Source of the DNA: Betaproteobacteria bacterium
GTDB taxonomy: Bacteria > Pseudomonadota > Gammaproteobacteria > Burkholderiales > Usitatibacteraceae
DNA length: 64,000 nucleotides
Assembly (NCBI GenBank): GCA_016709665.1
Contig: JADJMI010000011.1
Coordinates: forward strand, 62,001 to 126,000
Direction: 5' to 3'
In this document: positions 51,724 to 60,317 of the stretch, one piece after another
How positions within the stretch are numbered: position 1 is the stretch's first letter
Layout of the letters: each line of letters begins with the position of its first letter
Notes under the pieces: generated by a model
Told to the model about the DNA's origin: nothing
The model's database searches: none
What the model saw: the letters and a program-made list of their open reading frames with translations, nothing else
Position numbers and translations under genes: made by a program

Positions 51724-52392
51724 CTACGGGGAAGGCCGCACGAGGCGCCCGACCACGTCCCGGATCATGTGCAGCTTGCGGTGGAAGAAGTGGTCGGCGC
51801 CGGGAACCACGAGCACCGGCACCTCGCGCGGGGCGCCCCAGGCGATGGAATCGGCGAGGGGCACCGTGTCGTCCTTGTCGCCGTGCACGATGATCGTGTT
51901 GGCGACCGTGTGCACGCCCACCGAACCCAGCGAAGGGTCGAGCGGGTCGGGCGGCGTCCCCAGGCCGTGGCCCGTGATGCGGCGAAGGGCGGGCGCCATG
52001 AGCACCAGGTGGGCGAAGGGCACGCGGGTGCTCGCGCGGATGGCGACGCCGCCGCCGAAGGAGAAGCCCGACAGCCACAGCGGCAACTCGCCCAGCGCCC
52101 GCGCCGCGTGCGCGGCGACGACGAGCAGGTCGTCGGTCTCGCCGCGGCCCTCGTCGTGGGCGCCCTCGCTCGCGCCCACGCCGCGGAAGTTGAAGCGGAA
52201 GGTCGCCGCGCCCGCGTCGTGGAAGGCGCGGGCCACCGTGGTGACGACCTTGTTGTCCATCGTCCCGCCGAAAAGCGGATGCGGATGGGCGACGACGGCG
52301 ATGGCGCGCGGGTCGGCGGGAATCGCCGCGGCGATCTCGATCGCCCCGGCCGGCCCGTCGATCCGCTCGTGGGCGCGCCCGGCGGAAGTCAA
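51724..52392 (-). CDS. Alpha/beta hydrolase
   Basis: 222 residues from TTG 52392, which overlaps the ferredoxin stop by 4 nt. 'VVAHPHPLFGGTMDNKVVTTVARAF' is the family opening, the nucleophile elbow is 'LSGFSFGGGVAIRA', the acid is in 'VHGDKDDTVPL' and the His in 'PGADHFFHRKL'. The substrate is unknown. Longer upstream frames are shadows of the ferredoxin gene. Confidence 0.85.
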   Translation of the reverse strand: MTSAGRAHERIDGPAGAIEIAAAIPADPRAIAVVAHPHPLFGGTMDNKVVTTVARAFHDAGAATFRFNFRGVGASEGAHDEGRGETDDLLVVAAHAARALGELPLWLSGFSFGGGVAIRASTRVPFAHLVLMAPALRRITGHGLGTPPDPLDPSLGSVGVHTVANTIIVHGDKDDTVPLADSIAWGAPREVPVLVVPGADHFFHRKLHMIRDVVGRLVRPSP

Positions 52393-52700
52393 ATCCTCAG
52401 CCTTTCGACGATGCGGCCGTTCGCGAGGTGTTCCTCGACGATCTCGTCGATGTCCGACTGGTCCACGTAGGTGTACCAGACCCCGTCCGGGTACACGACC
52501 GCGACGGGGCCTTCCTCGCAGCGGTCGAGGCACCCGGCCTTGTTCACGCGCACCTTGCCCGCGCCCGCGAGGCCCTTCGCCTTCACCAGCCCCTTGCAGT
52601 AGTCGCGCAGGTCGGCGGCGCCGCGGCGCGCGCAGCAGGCCCGGTCCGCATCGTCGCGGTGGTTGTCGCAGAAGAAGATGTGGCGCTCGTAGTAGCCCAT
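52389..52700 (-). CDS. Thioredoxin-like [2Fe-2S] ferredoxin
   Basis: A 103-residue small electron carrier. Cluster cysteines follow the thioredoxin-like ferredoxin pattern: 'HIFFCDNHRDDADRACC' near the start, then 'VNKAGCLDRCEEGPVAVVYPDGVWYT'. GGAAGGG lies upstream of the ATG. It is translationally coupled to the hydrolase gene, so the two probably act in one process, but I cannot name it. Confidence 0.88.
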   Translation of the reverse strand: MGYYERHIFFCDNHRDDADRACCARRGAADLRDYCKGLVKAKGLAGAGKVRVNKAGCLDRCEEGPVAVVYPDGVWYTYVDQSDIDEIVEEHLANGRIVERLRI

Positions 52701-52725
52701 GGAACCCTTCCCTCGGATGAGGCCG

Positions 52726-53811
52726 CTATTGTATCGACTCGCCCGGGCGGCGCACGAAGCGCACGATCAGCCACGCGAGCGTGAGGGCCGGCCAGGATTC
52801 GTGCAGCCATCGCGTGAGGGTGGCGAAGCTCGCGAGCTGCCCGTGCGGCCACTGGAAGAGGCGCAGGAAGTCCGCGAGCTCGCTGTACTCGCCGAAGATC
52901 TTGGCGAAGAGCGAGCCGGCGAGGAGGCACAGCGTCGCCAGGTACGTGCGGGCCGTGCGGCCCAGCAGCCGCAGGGGCAGGAAGAGCGCGAGGCCCGCGA
53001 CGAGGCCCGCCACGCGCCCCTCCGTCATCCACATCGCCGTGAGGTTGGGCTTGAGCATGAGCGAGGCCATGGCGAACTTGCACCAGAGCGCCACGGTGAG
53101 CAGGATCAGCGTCCACCCGAGCGCGCCGCGTTCGGCCCGGAGCAACACCGACACGAACAGGCCGAAGGCGGCCACCGAGAGCGCGACCGACACCGTCGTC
53201 ACCACGAAATCCGCCATCGTCGGCCCCGTCTCGTCGACGATGTTGCCCGCCTCGAAGAAGGGCAGCGCCGGGTTGAGCTGCGCCAGGAGCCAGAAGAGGA
53301 CGAGCACGAGCCCCATGTCGCCCGCGCCCCCGGGGACGACGAGCCGGTCCCGCAGCCGGGCGACCGGCGCCATGACCGCGCGCTCGAGCGGCCGGAAGAA
53401 GAGGAGCGTTCCCGCGAAGGCGCCCGCGGCGTTGGCCAGCACGTCGAAGAGCGAGGCGACGCGCGTGGCGATGAAGAACTGGGCGAGCTCCATCGCGAGG
53501 CTCAGCGCCGCGGCGAGCAGCACGGCGCGCCAGCGGGCGCTCCAGCGCGCGCGCCCGGGCATGAAGTGCAGGCAGGCGAGCGCGCCGAAGGGCACGTACG
53601 CCGCCACGTTCATGAAGACGTCGAACTCGGAAATGAACTTCGGGCGCAGGAAGAGCGCGGGCGCGTCCTCGCCCGGAAGCCGGATCGGCAGGAACGGGTA
53701 GAGGCTCGCGTACGCGAGGAGCAGCGCCCAGGCGACGAGCGCGCCCCGGTGGCGCGACGCCTCAGGTCGCGGGCCGGAGCCCGGCGAGGTACTGGCCGGC
53801 GCGCTCGACAT
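52726..53811 (-). CDS. VanZ-family membrane protein
   Basis: 361 residues, about ten hydrophobic segments. The first third has the VanZ pattern ('WALLLAYASLYPFLPI', 'FDVFMNVAAYVPFGALACLH', 'LAMELAQFFIATRVASLFDVLANAAGAFAGTLL'). It is longer than minimal VanZ proteins, with an extra C-terminal membrane half. The start ATG 53811 lies 50 bp inside the upstream carbonic anhydrase gene; no later start fits the conserved helix. Confidence 0.85.
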   Translation of the reverse strand: MSSAPASTSPGSGPRPEASRHRGALVAWALLLAYASLYPFLPIRLPGEDAPALFLRPKFISEFDVFMNVAAYVPFGALACLHFMPGRARWSARWRAVLLAAALSLAMELAQFFIATRVASLFDVLANAAGAFAGTLLFFRPLERAVMAPVARLRDRLVVPGGAGDMGLVLVLFWLLAQLNPALPFFEAGNIVDETGPTMADFVVTTVSVALSVAAFGLFVSVLLRAERGALGWTLILLTVALWCKFAMASLMLKPNLTAMWMTEGRVAGLVAGLALFLPLRLLGRTARTYLATLCLLAGSLFAKIFGEYSELADFLRLFQWPHGQLASFATLTRWLHESWPALTLAWLIVRFVRRPGESIQ

Positions 53812-54283
53812 AGTGCTCGGCGATCCACGTGTTGTTCGCGATGTTCTCCGGCGTCATCTCGCGAACCACCTTGCCGGGAGAGCCCATCACGAGCGAGTTG
53901 TCGGGAATCACCTTGCCCTCCGGCACGAGCGCGCCGGCGGCGATGAGGCAGTTCCTCCCGATCACGGCGCGGTTGAGGACGATGGCGCCGATGCCGATGA
54001 GCGAGTTCTCGTGCACGGTGCAGCCGTGCAGCATCGCGAGGTGGCCCACGCTCACGTTGCGGTGAAGCACGCACGGGATGCCGCCGTCGGTGTGCAGCAC
54101 CGCGCCATCCTGCACGTTGACGTTCTCGCCGATCGTGATCGTGTCGTTGTCGCCGCGGATCGTGACGCCCCACCACACGTTGGCGCCGCGCTCGAGCACC
54201 ACGGAGCCGATCACGGCCGCGTTGGGTGCCACGAAGTTGTTGCCGCGAAGGACCGGGGTGCGGACGTCGAGGGTGTAGATCAT
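53762..54283 (-). CDS. Gamma-carbonic anhydrase-like hexapeptide-repeat protein
   Basis: 173 residues forming a left-handed beta-helix trimer fold. 'VWWGVTIRGDNDTITIGENVNVQDGAVLHTDGG' carries the Arg-Asp pair and first His. 'VLHRNVSVGHLAMLHGCTV' carries the other two zinc ligands, and 'GSPGKVVREMTPENIA' is the usual end. YrdA/PaaY-type proteins share this pattern, so activity as a carbonic anhydrase is not certain. Confidence 0.88.
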   Translation of the reverse strand: MIYTLDVRTPVLRGNNFVAPNAAVIGSVVLERGANVWWGVTIRGDNDTITIGENVNVQDGAVLHTDGGIPCVLHRNVSVGHLAMLHGCTVHENSLIGIGAIVLNRAVIGRNCLIAAGALVPEGKVIPDNSLVMGSPGKVVREMTPENIANNTWIAEHYVERAGQYLAGLRPAT

Positions 54284-54345
54284 CTCGGGGCGAGGGGGCG
54301 GGGAACGAGGCGCCATTGTAGCGCCTCGCCCGCCGCGCCCCGCCG

Positions 54346-55410
54346 TCAGGCGCCTTCGAGCGCGAACCGGCGGCACGACTCCGTGGTGATGCCCGGCGAA
54401 TCCAGGCCCAGGCTCGCGGCGGGGCCCAGCTCGGCGAGCAGCTTCGCGGTGGTCGCCTTGTCCCGGGCGCGGCAGGCATGGGTCGCGAAGAGGTTCCGGT
54501 TGTGGGCGTCGGGGTAGCGCGCGAGCATGTCCTCGAACCCTTTCTTCATGAGCGGCCAGGTCGCGCGCGTGACCGACAGGTAGTCGCCGTCGATCTTGCG
54601 CGCGACATCCATGTAGAGCCACGCGTAGAACGCCTCCCCGTCCTTCTGGCGCGTGCGCTCGACCACCTGGCGCACGAACGCGTCCACCCGGTCGAAATCG
54701 CCGCCCCACTGCGGCAGGAGGTAGTTCATTCGCGTCGCATGGATCGTGTGGTAGTACGGGAACCGGGCTGCCGCGTCCTCATAGAGGGCCGAGAGGGCCT
54801 GTTCGGGCTGCCCGCTGCTGCCGGCGACGATGAGCGCGACCCAGTACCACAGGGGGGATTCGCGTCCCTCGGGCTCCGCCGCTTCCAGCGCCTTGCGCGC
54901 GCGGCCGAGCCGCTCGCGGAAGATCGCCATGCTCTCGCCGGGCACCCGACCCGCGTAACCGCCCCCGCGGGCGTTCCATGCCTGCCGCTGCCAGGCGATG
55001 GCCTCCACGAGCTTGCGCAGGCGCGAACCGGGATTGGCCTTCTCCCACGGCTGTAGCACGGCCTGTCTCAGGGTCGCGGCATCGACCACCCTGACCTGCC
55101 GGTCCCACGCCATCTGGATCGACTCGAGGAGAAAGAGCCCGTGCGTGGCGCGCCGGCCTTCCTTGAGGAACTCGTCGTGCATGCGATCGGGCTTGCCGAA
55201 GTCGCCATTCATCACGGACTCGACGGCCACGAGACCGGCCCGGTCGTACACCAGGGGGCTGTAGACGAGCTCCTCGGGAGGCGTCTGGAACATGGGCCGC
55301 CCGATCGGCGGCGGCCTCCCGCCCGGCATCGGATCCCACCATTGGGCGAGGGCTCCGGATGCGCAGAACGCAAGACCGGCGACGAGGGCAAGGCGAATCG
55401 AGCGGACCAT
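54346..55410 (-). CDS. Exported DUF4034-like protein
   Basis: 354 residues from ATG 55410, with a signal peptide to about residue 22 ('CASGALAQ'). The body is helical and aromatic-rich, with 'NARGGGYAGRVPGESMAIFRERLGRARKALE' and 'FPYYHTIHATRMNYLLPQWGGDFDRVDAFVRQVVERT'. This resembles DUF4034-type proteins, which have no established function. I put moderate trust in the family name. The ATG is 62 bp from the end of the cytochrome gene upstream. Confidence 0.7.
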   Translation of the reverse strand: MVRSIRLALVAGLAFCASGALAQWWDPMPGGRPPPIGRPMFQTPPEELVYSPLVYDRAGLVAVESVMNGDFGKPDRMHDEFLKEGRRATHGLFLLESIQMAWDRQVRVVDAATLRQAVLQPWEKANPGSRLRKLVEAIAWQRQAWNARGGGYAGRVPGESMAIFRERLGRARKALEAAEPEGRESPLWYWVALIVAGSSGQPEQALSALYEDAAARFPYYHTIHATRMNYLLPQWGGDFDRVDAFVRQVVERTRQKDGEAFYAWLYMDVARKIDGDYLSVTRATWPLMKKGFEDMLARYPDAHNRNLFATHACRARDKATTAKLLAELGPAASLGLDSPGITTESCRRFALEGA

Positions 55411-55472
55411 GGAAACTTCCGTCAAAATAATTGGCCGCCATACTAGCAGATGACTGCGGCGACGCAGGGCAC

Positions 55473-57965
55473 CTACCATTTCTCCTTGCCGTGGCAGGAG
55501 TTGGCGCAGCTGCGCGTCGAAGGCGCCCAGCCGCTCGACGTGGCCATCTCCCGGATGCCGTTGTTGTGCGTCGCGGCGTTCACCGTGGTCGACGTGTACC
55601 CCGGCCCGTGGCACACCGAGCAGGCGCGCGAGCGGTGCTCCCGGTGCTCGCCCGAAGTGGGCGGCACGCCGTGGCAGCTCGTGCAGGACAGCGTTGCCGA
55701 CGTGGACCAGGCGCCGGAGCCGTGACAGGCGTTCGCGCAAGTCTGGCTCGTCGCATTCCAGCCGACCGAGGCGATCACTTCCTTCACGCCGTTTCGGTGG
55801 GTGGCGCCCGCCGTGGTGGCGCTGAAGCCTGCGCCATGGCAGGAACTGCAGGCCAATCGCGTGTTGTGTTTCGTGTGCCCCCCCGTCGCCGGCGGCGCGC
55901 CGTGACAGCTCGTGCACGTGAAGGTGGCCGTCGGCGTCCAGGGCGTGCTGCCGTGGCACGCGTTGGCGCACGACTGCGTCCCCGCGTTCCAGCCGATGGC
56001 GGGCGCGGTGTCCCGCTGCCCGTTGCCGTGGGTGCCGCCGTTCACGGTGGTCGCGCTGTAGCCCGCGCCATGGCAGGTCGCGCACGAGTCGGTCGCCTCG
56101 TGCCGCGCATGGGCGCCGGAGGCCGGCGGCACGGCATGGCAGCTCGTGCAACCGAGCGACTACGTGGTCGACCAGGTGCCGGCCCCGTGGCAACCGTTGG
56201 TGCAGGTCCGGGCGGCGGCATTCCAGCCGATGGCCGCGAGCACTTCCCTCACGCCGTTGTTGTGGGTGGCGGCCTGGGTCGACCCCGGGCCGTAACCGGC
56301 GCCGTGGCAGGTGGCGCAACTCGCGCGGGGCTCGTGGCGCACGTGACCGCCGGTGACGGGCGGCACCGAGTGGCAACTGCCGCAGGCGGGCGCGGTGGGC
56401 ACGAACGGCGCGAGCGCCGCCACGATGGCCTCGAGCTGCGCCGTCGACAGGTTCGACAGGAACCCCATGCCGCCCACGTTGCCCACGATGGCCGACTGCG
56501 TCCGCGCGAGCGTGGTGCCGCCCTTCGTCGACGTCGCCAGGGGCTGGTGGCAGGACGCGCAGTGATTCGCGTAGAGGGTCGGGCCATCGGTGCCCGCGAC
56601 CGGCTGCGCGGAGGCGGGCGAAGTGCAGGATGGCGAACCGCTCGCGAACACCTGCCGCGTGATCGATTTCGTGACGGCCCGTCCGTCGACGCTGAAGCTC
56701 AGGGTGCCGTTGGCGCCGTCGGAGAACGCGAACCGCGCCTCGCCCACCTTCGTGACGTCGCCGGCGGCGAGCGGCGTGAAAGGTTGCGCGTTGAAGGCCG
56801 GGCCGCGGGTGCGGTAGAGATCGCCTCGCCAGGACCCGTCCCCCTGCCGCGTGCCCTGCGTCATCACGAGCCACAGGTCGTTGCCGGAGGCGTCATAGGT
56901 GAACAGCGCCGCGAACATCGTGTCCGCCTGGTGCGTGATGGTGACGCCCCAACCCGATTCCGCCGGGTTCCACCAAAGATCCTGGTAGTTCGAGAGGCCG
57001 GCGCGGCTTCCCGTCGTCGGCGTGCAGACGGCCGCTGCGCCGCCGAACACCTGGGGCACGATGCGCTTCACGACCGTCGCGCCGTTCACCGTGTACGTGA
57101 GGGTCGCGCTCGCACTGCCGTCGAAGGCGATCGCGAGGTTGCCCACGGCCGTCATCGCCGACGGCCCGACCGGGGTGAAGGGCACCGCGTCGAAGGCGGG
57201 GCCGCGCGCGCGGTAGAGGGTGCCGGCATAGGTCCGCCCGTCCGCCTGCTTCGTCCCGGCGCTCATCACGAGCCACATCGGCGCGCCGGTCTCGCCGTAG
57301 GTGAAGAGGGCCGCGAAGACGGTGTCGCCCTGGTGGTTCAGGCTGATGCCCCAGCCCGACTCGGCCGGGTTCCACCACAGGCCGGTGTAGTTGGATGACG
57401 ACGAGCCCGTCGTGACGGGGGCCGACAGCGCCGACGTGATGGCGTCGACTTGCGCCGGCGTGAGCATCGAGAGGTAACCCATGCCGCCCGCGTTTCCGGC
57501 GATCGCGCCCGTCGTGCGGGCGGCGGAAGCGCCCCGCTTGGACGAGGAGGCGAGCGCGCCATGACACGAAGCGCAGTAGCTGCCGTAGAGTGCCGCGCCT
57601 TCTCCCGTGGGCTGGGCCGTCGGGGGCGGTCCCGTCCCGGGCTTCGACTGCGGGTCGCCGGGATTGCCGGCCGGCGAGAACTTGAGCTCGTCGCCGTTGG
57701 AGACGCCATCGCCGTCGGAATCGAGGACCTCGAGCCCCGGCGTGAACGCGAGGCCGCTTTCGAGATAGGCCTGGCCGAAGGGGTTGAGGGCGCCGCTCGA
57801 CGGATCGGTGTGGCAGGCGGCGCAGCCGAGGGACGCGGCGTACGGGTACCGCACGAAGAGGTCGGCCTGGAAATCCGGCACCGCCCGCGCCACCGCGATG
57901 GCGAGCAGCATGAGGCCGATGCCGGCGAGAACCTGCCTGGACGTGCGGACGATGCGGGCATGCAT
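55473..57965 (-). CDS. Large exported multihaem c-type cytochrome with one in-frame TAG
   Basis: About 830 codons in one frame, interrupted by a single TAG at 56162..56160 after 'HGAGTWSTT'. The signal peptide is at about 1-28. Haem motifs in order: CAACH (48), CASCH (131), two 'WWNPAESGWG' domains (about 192-307 and 326-440), then CASCH, CGSCH, CATCH, CTNGCH, the TAG, and then repeats of CxxCH, CxxCH, CxxxCH to the end. I count eleven CxxCH and four CxxxCH motifs. The periodic block (about 70 residues with 'HKH/HAR', 'GAGYS.TTV..GTHNNG.RE', 'GWNA.TQ.CAN.CHG') resembles the Geobacter CxxxxCH...CXXCH repeat class but with CxxxCH. It is probably a periplasmic or surface electron carrier. The TAG is likely a sequence error. 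Confidence 0.8.
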
Positions 57966-58073
57966 GGCGCTTTTCCTTCCGGCCCGTTCGGGGACCGTGC
58001 CCCTGGTCGGACGCAGCGGCCGTGCCAGATTCCCCCACCGGCGGCGCGGACGAAAGGCCTACCTGAGCGCCGT

Positions 58074-58087
58074 TTGACCTGAGTCAA
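58074..58087. promoter_or_regulatory. Candidate FNR/FixK-type binding site
   Basis: TTGACCTGAGTCAA is a perfect 14-bp palindrome of the form TTGAC-N4-GTCAA, close to the FNR/ANR/FixK consensus. It is centred about 115 bp before the multihaem cytochrome ATG. The gap 57,966-58,252 holds nothing else I can support. Confidence 0.55.
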
Positions 58088-58252
58088 GCAAAGGCATGTT
58101 GCGGGACGATTTCCCGCACTCCTCTGGAGAAGCGCGGCGCGCGGATCGCCGGATCCGGCGATCGCGAAGGCGGCGCGGGGCCGCGCGAGGCGCCGCGGCC
58201 GGCCGATTCGTCGGGATGGGGCGACAGCTCCGGGCGCCGGTGACCGCCCGCG

Positions 58253-59005
58253 TCACGCGCCGCGGAACAGATGCGCGAACGACCGGCTCACCTCGAGCAC
58301 GTCCGCATGGCGCTTCAGGCGGATCTCGCGGTGGCCCAGCTCGTCGGTCGTCACCGACTCGATCTCCTTCACGTTGACGAGCGTCGAGCGGTGGACCTGC
58401 CAGAAGCGCTCCGGGTCGAGCTCGGCCATGAGCTCCTTGAGCGTCCTCTTCAACAGCGACTCGCCCTCGCGCGTCACCACGCGCGTGTACTTCGAGTCGG
58501 ACTGGAAGTAGAGCACCTCGTCGATGTCGATGAGGCGCACGGTGGTGCCGACGGTGGCCTGCAGCATCTTCAGCCGCGGCGCCGGCGCCGGAATGCGGCG
58601 CGAGAGTTCCGCCATCAGCGCCTCCAGCGAGGCGGGCGGCGTGGCGAGGCGCGCCTTGAGGCGCTTCACCGTTTCCGCGAGTCGCTCCTTCGTGGCGGGT
58701 TTCAGCACGTAGTCGATGGCACCGCGCTCGAAGGCTTCCAGCGCGTAGCGGTCGTACGCCGTCACGAAGACCACGTGCGCCGACTCGCCGATGAGGCGCG
58801 CGGCCTCCAGGCCGTTGGTGCCGGGCATCTCGATGTCGAGGAAGGCGATGGCGGGCCGGTGCTCGCGCACGGCGTGCACGGCCTCGGCGCCGTTGCGGCC
58901 CTCGGCGACGATCCCGAGCCCGGGCCACGCCTCGAGGAGCGCGTCCCTGAGCTGCTCGCGAAGCAGGGGTTCGTCGTCGGCGAGGATGGCGGTGGTCCGG
59001 TTCAT
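58253..59005 (-). CDS. LytTR-type response regulator
   Basis: 250 residues. The receiver domain has D10/D11, a phosphorylation site in 'AIAFLDIEMPGTNG' and 'YVLKPATKERL'. After a linker, the LytTR DNA-binding domain runs 'LIDIDEVLYFQSDSKYTRVVTREGESLLKRTLKELMAELDPERFWQVHRSTLVNV' to the end. AlgR/LytR-like. It overlaps the kinase stop by 4 nt and is cotranscribed with it. Confidence 0.92.
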   Translation of the reverse strand: MNRTTAILADDEPLLREQLRDALLEAWPGLGIVAEGRNGAEAVHAVREHRPAIAFLDIEMPGTNGLEAARLIGESAHVVFVTAYDRYALEAFERGAIDYVLKPATKERLAETVKRLKARLATPPASLEALMAELSRRIPAPAPRLKMLQATVGTTVRLIDIDEVLYFQSDSKYTRVVTREGESLLKRTLKELMAELDPERFWQVHRSTLVNVKEIESVTTDELGHREIRLKRHADVLEVSRSFAHLFRGA

Positions 59006-60144
59006 GGCTTTCGCTCGGGAATCGTGAGGATCGAAACCGCGCCGCCGCCTTCGCGGTCGCGCAGGTCCAGGGTGGCATCGGGGCCGTAAAGGGTGGCGAT
59101 GCGTTCGCGCACGTTGGCGAGCCCCACCCCGGGCTTCATGTCGTCCGCGAGGCCGCGCCCGTCGTCCTCGACGAGCACCGTCAGCCGGCCGTCCGCGCTC
59201 GCCGCCGAGAGCCCGACGTGGCCGCGGCCAACCGGCGCGATGCCGTGCTTCACGGCGTTCTCGACGAGCGTCATGAGCATCAGGGGCGGGACGACCCGGT
59301 CCGCGAGTCCGGCCGGGACGTCGATCGCGAACGTGAGGTCCCCGCCCATGCGGATGCGGATGATCTCGAGATAGGCGCGCGCGAGCGCGGCCTCGCGCCC
59401 CACCGTGGAACTTTCCTCGCGGATGCCCGGCAGCGCCGTGCGCAGGTAGTCGATGAGGTGGTCGAGCATCGGGAGCGCGTCGGCGGAGCCCTTCTGCACG
59501 AGGTGGCGCAGGTTGGCGAGCGTGTTGAAGAGGAAATGCGGCTCGACCTGTGCCTGCAGCAGGCGAAGTTCCGCCTCGCGGTTCCTTTTCTCCAGCCTCT
59601 CGCGTTCGGCGTCGGCGGCCAGGGCGGCCTCGCGCGCCGCCGATTCGCGGTTGCGCAGCCAGATCGCCGCCACGACGATGGAGGCGACGCCGATGCCGGT
59701 GAGCAGGCCGATCGACAGCATGCGGACGAGCTCCACCATGCCGATCTCGTGCAGGGGCGTGCCCTTGCTCGCCTTGCCGACGAATGCGCCGACCATCGCG
59801 CCGGCGGCCGTGATGCCGATGACGATGACCGCGACCTTCCAGAGGGCACGCCTGCTGTGGCGCCGGTGGCCGAACCACGCCCCGATGAGGCCGACGACGA
59901 GCGAGACCACGAGAATGTTGGCGAGGACGAAGGTCTCGACGACGGAGAGGGTCGGCTTGATGCCGATGAGCAGCAGCGTGAGCACGCCGGTGGCCGCGAG
60001 GTACCCGCCCAGGATCGGCCAGCCGTTGCGCTTGATCGTCCGGTCGAGCGCGAGAGCCTCGTCCATCTCCTCGGCCGAAAGGCGCTTCGCCGCCCAGCCG
60101 TCGGCCTTCGCCTCGCAGCGGCGCAGAAAGTCCCCGATTCCCAT
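59002..60144 (-). CDS. LytS/AlgZ-type sensor histidine kinase
   Basis: 380 residues from ATG 60144. An N-terminal soluble segment is followed by four membrane helices (about 45-165), a coiled linker ('RNRESAAREAALAADAERERLEKRNREAELR'), then the His_kinase box 'LQAQVEPHFLFNTLANLRHLV' and an ATPase domain with 'LVENAVKHGIAPVG' and 'DDGRGLADDMKPGVGLANVRERI'. The longer frame upstream is intergenic. Its partner is the LytTR regulator; the signal is unknown. Confidence 0.92.
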   Translation of the reverse strand: MGIGDFLRRCEAKADGWAAKRLSAEEMDEALALDRTIKRNGWPILGGYLAATGVLTLLLIGIKPTLSVVETFVLANILVVSLVVGLIGAWFGHRRHSRRALWKVAVIVIGITAAGAMVGAFVGKASKGTPLHEIGMVELVRMLSIGLLTGIGVASIVVAAIWLRNRESAAREAALAADAERERLEKRNREAELRLLQAQVEPHFLFNTLANLRHLVQKGSADALPMLDHLIDYLRTALPGIREESSTVGREAALARAYLEIIRIRMGGDLTFAIDVPAGLADRVVPPLMLMTLVENAVKHGIAPVGRGHVGLSAASADGRLTVLVEDDGRGLADDMKPGVGLANVRERIATLYGPDATLDLRDREGGGAVSILTIPERKP

Positions 60145-60317
60145 GGCCTGAAGGTTAGCCGATCCGGGCGCCGACGCCCCGGCCGCGGGGACGGGCGGTC
60201 GAAACCGGGGTACGAACCGTCCGGCCGGCGTGGAAGGCGAGCCGTGCGGCGCGGGGCTTCGCCCGCCGATCGCCGGCCCCGTCGCGAATGCCGGGCAGGC
60301 CCGCCGGAACATGAGAG

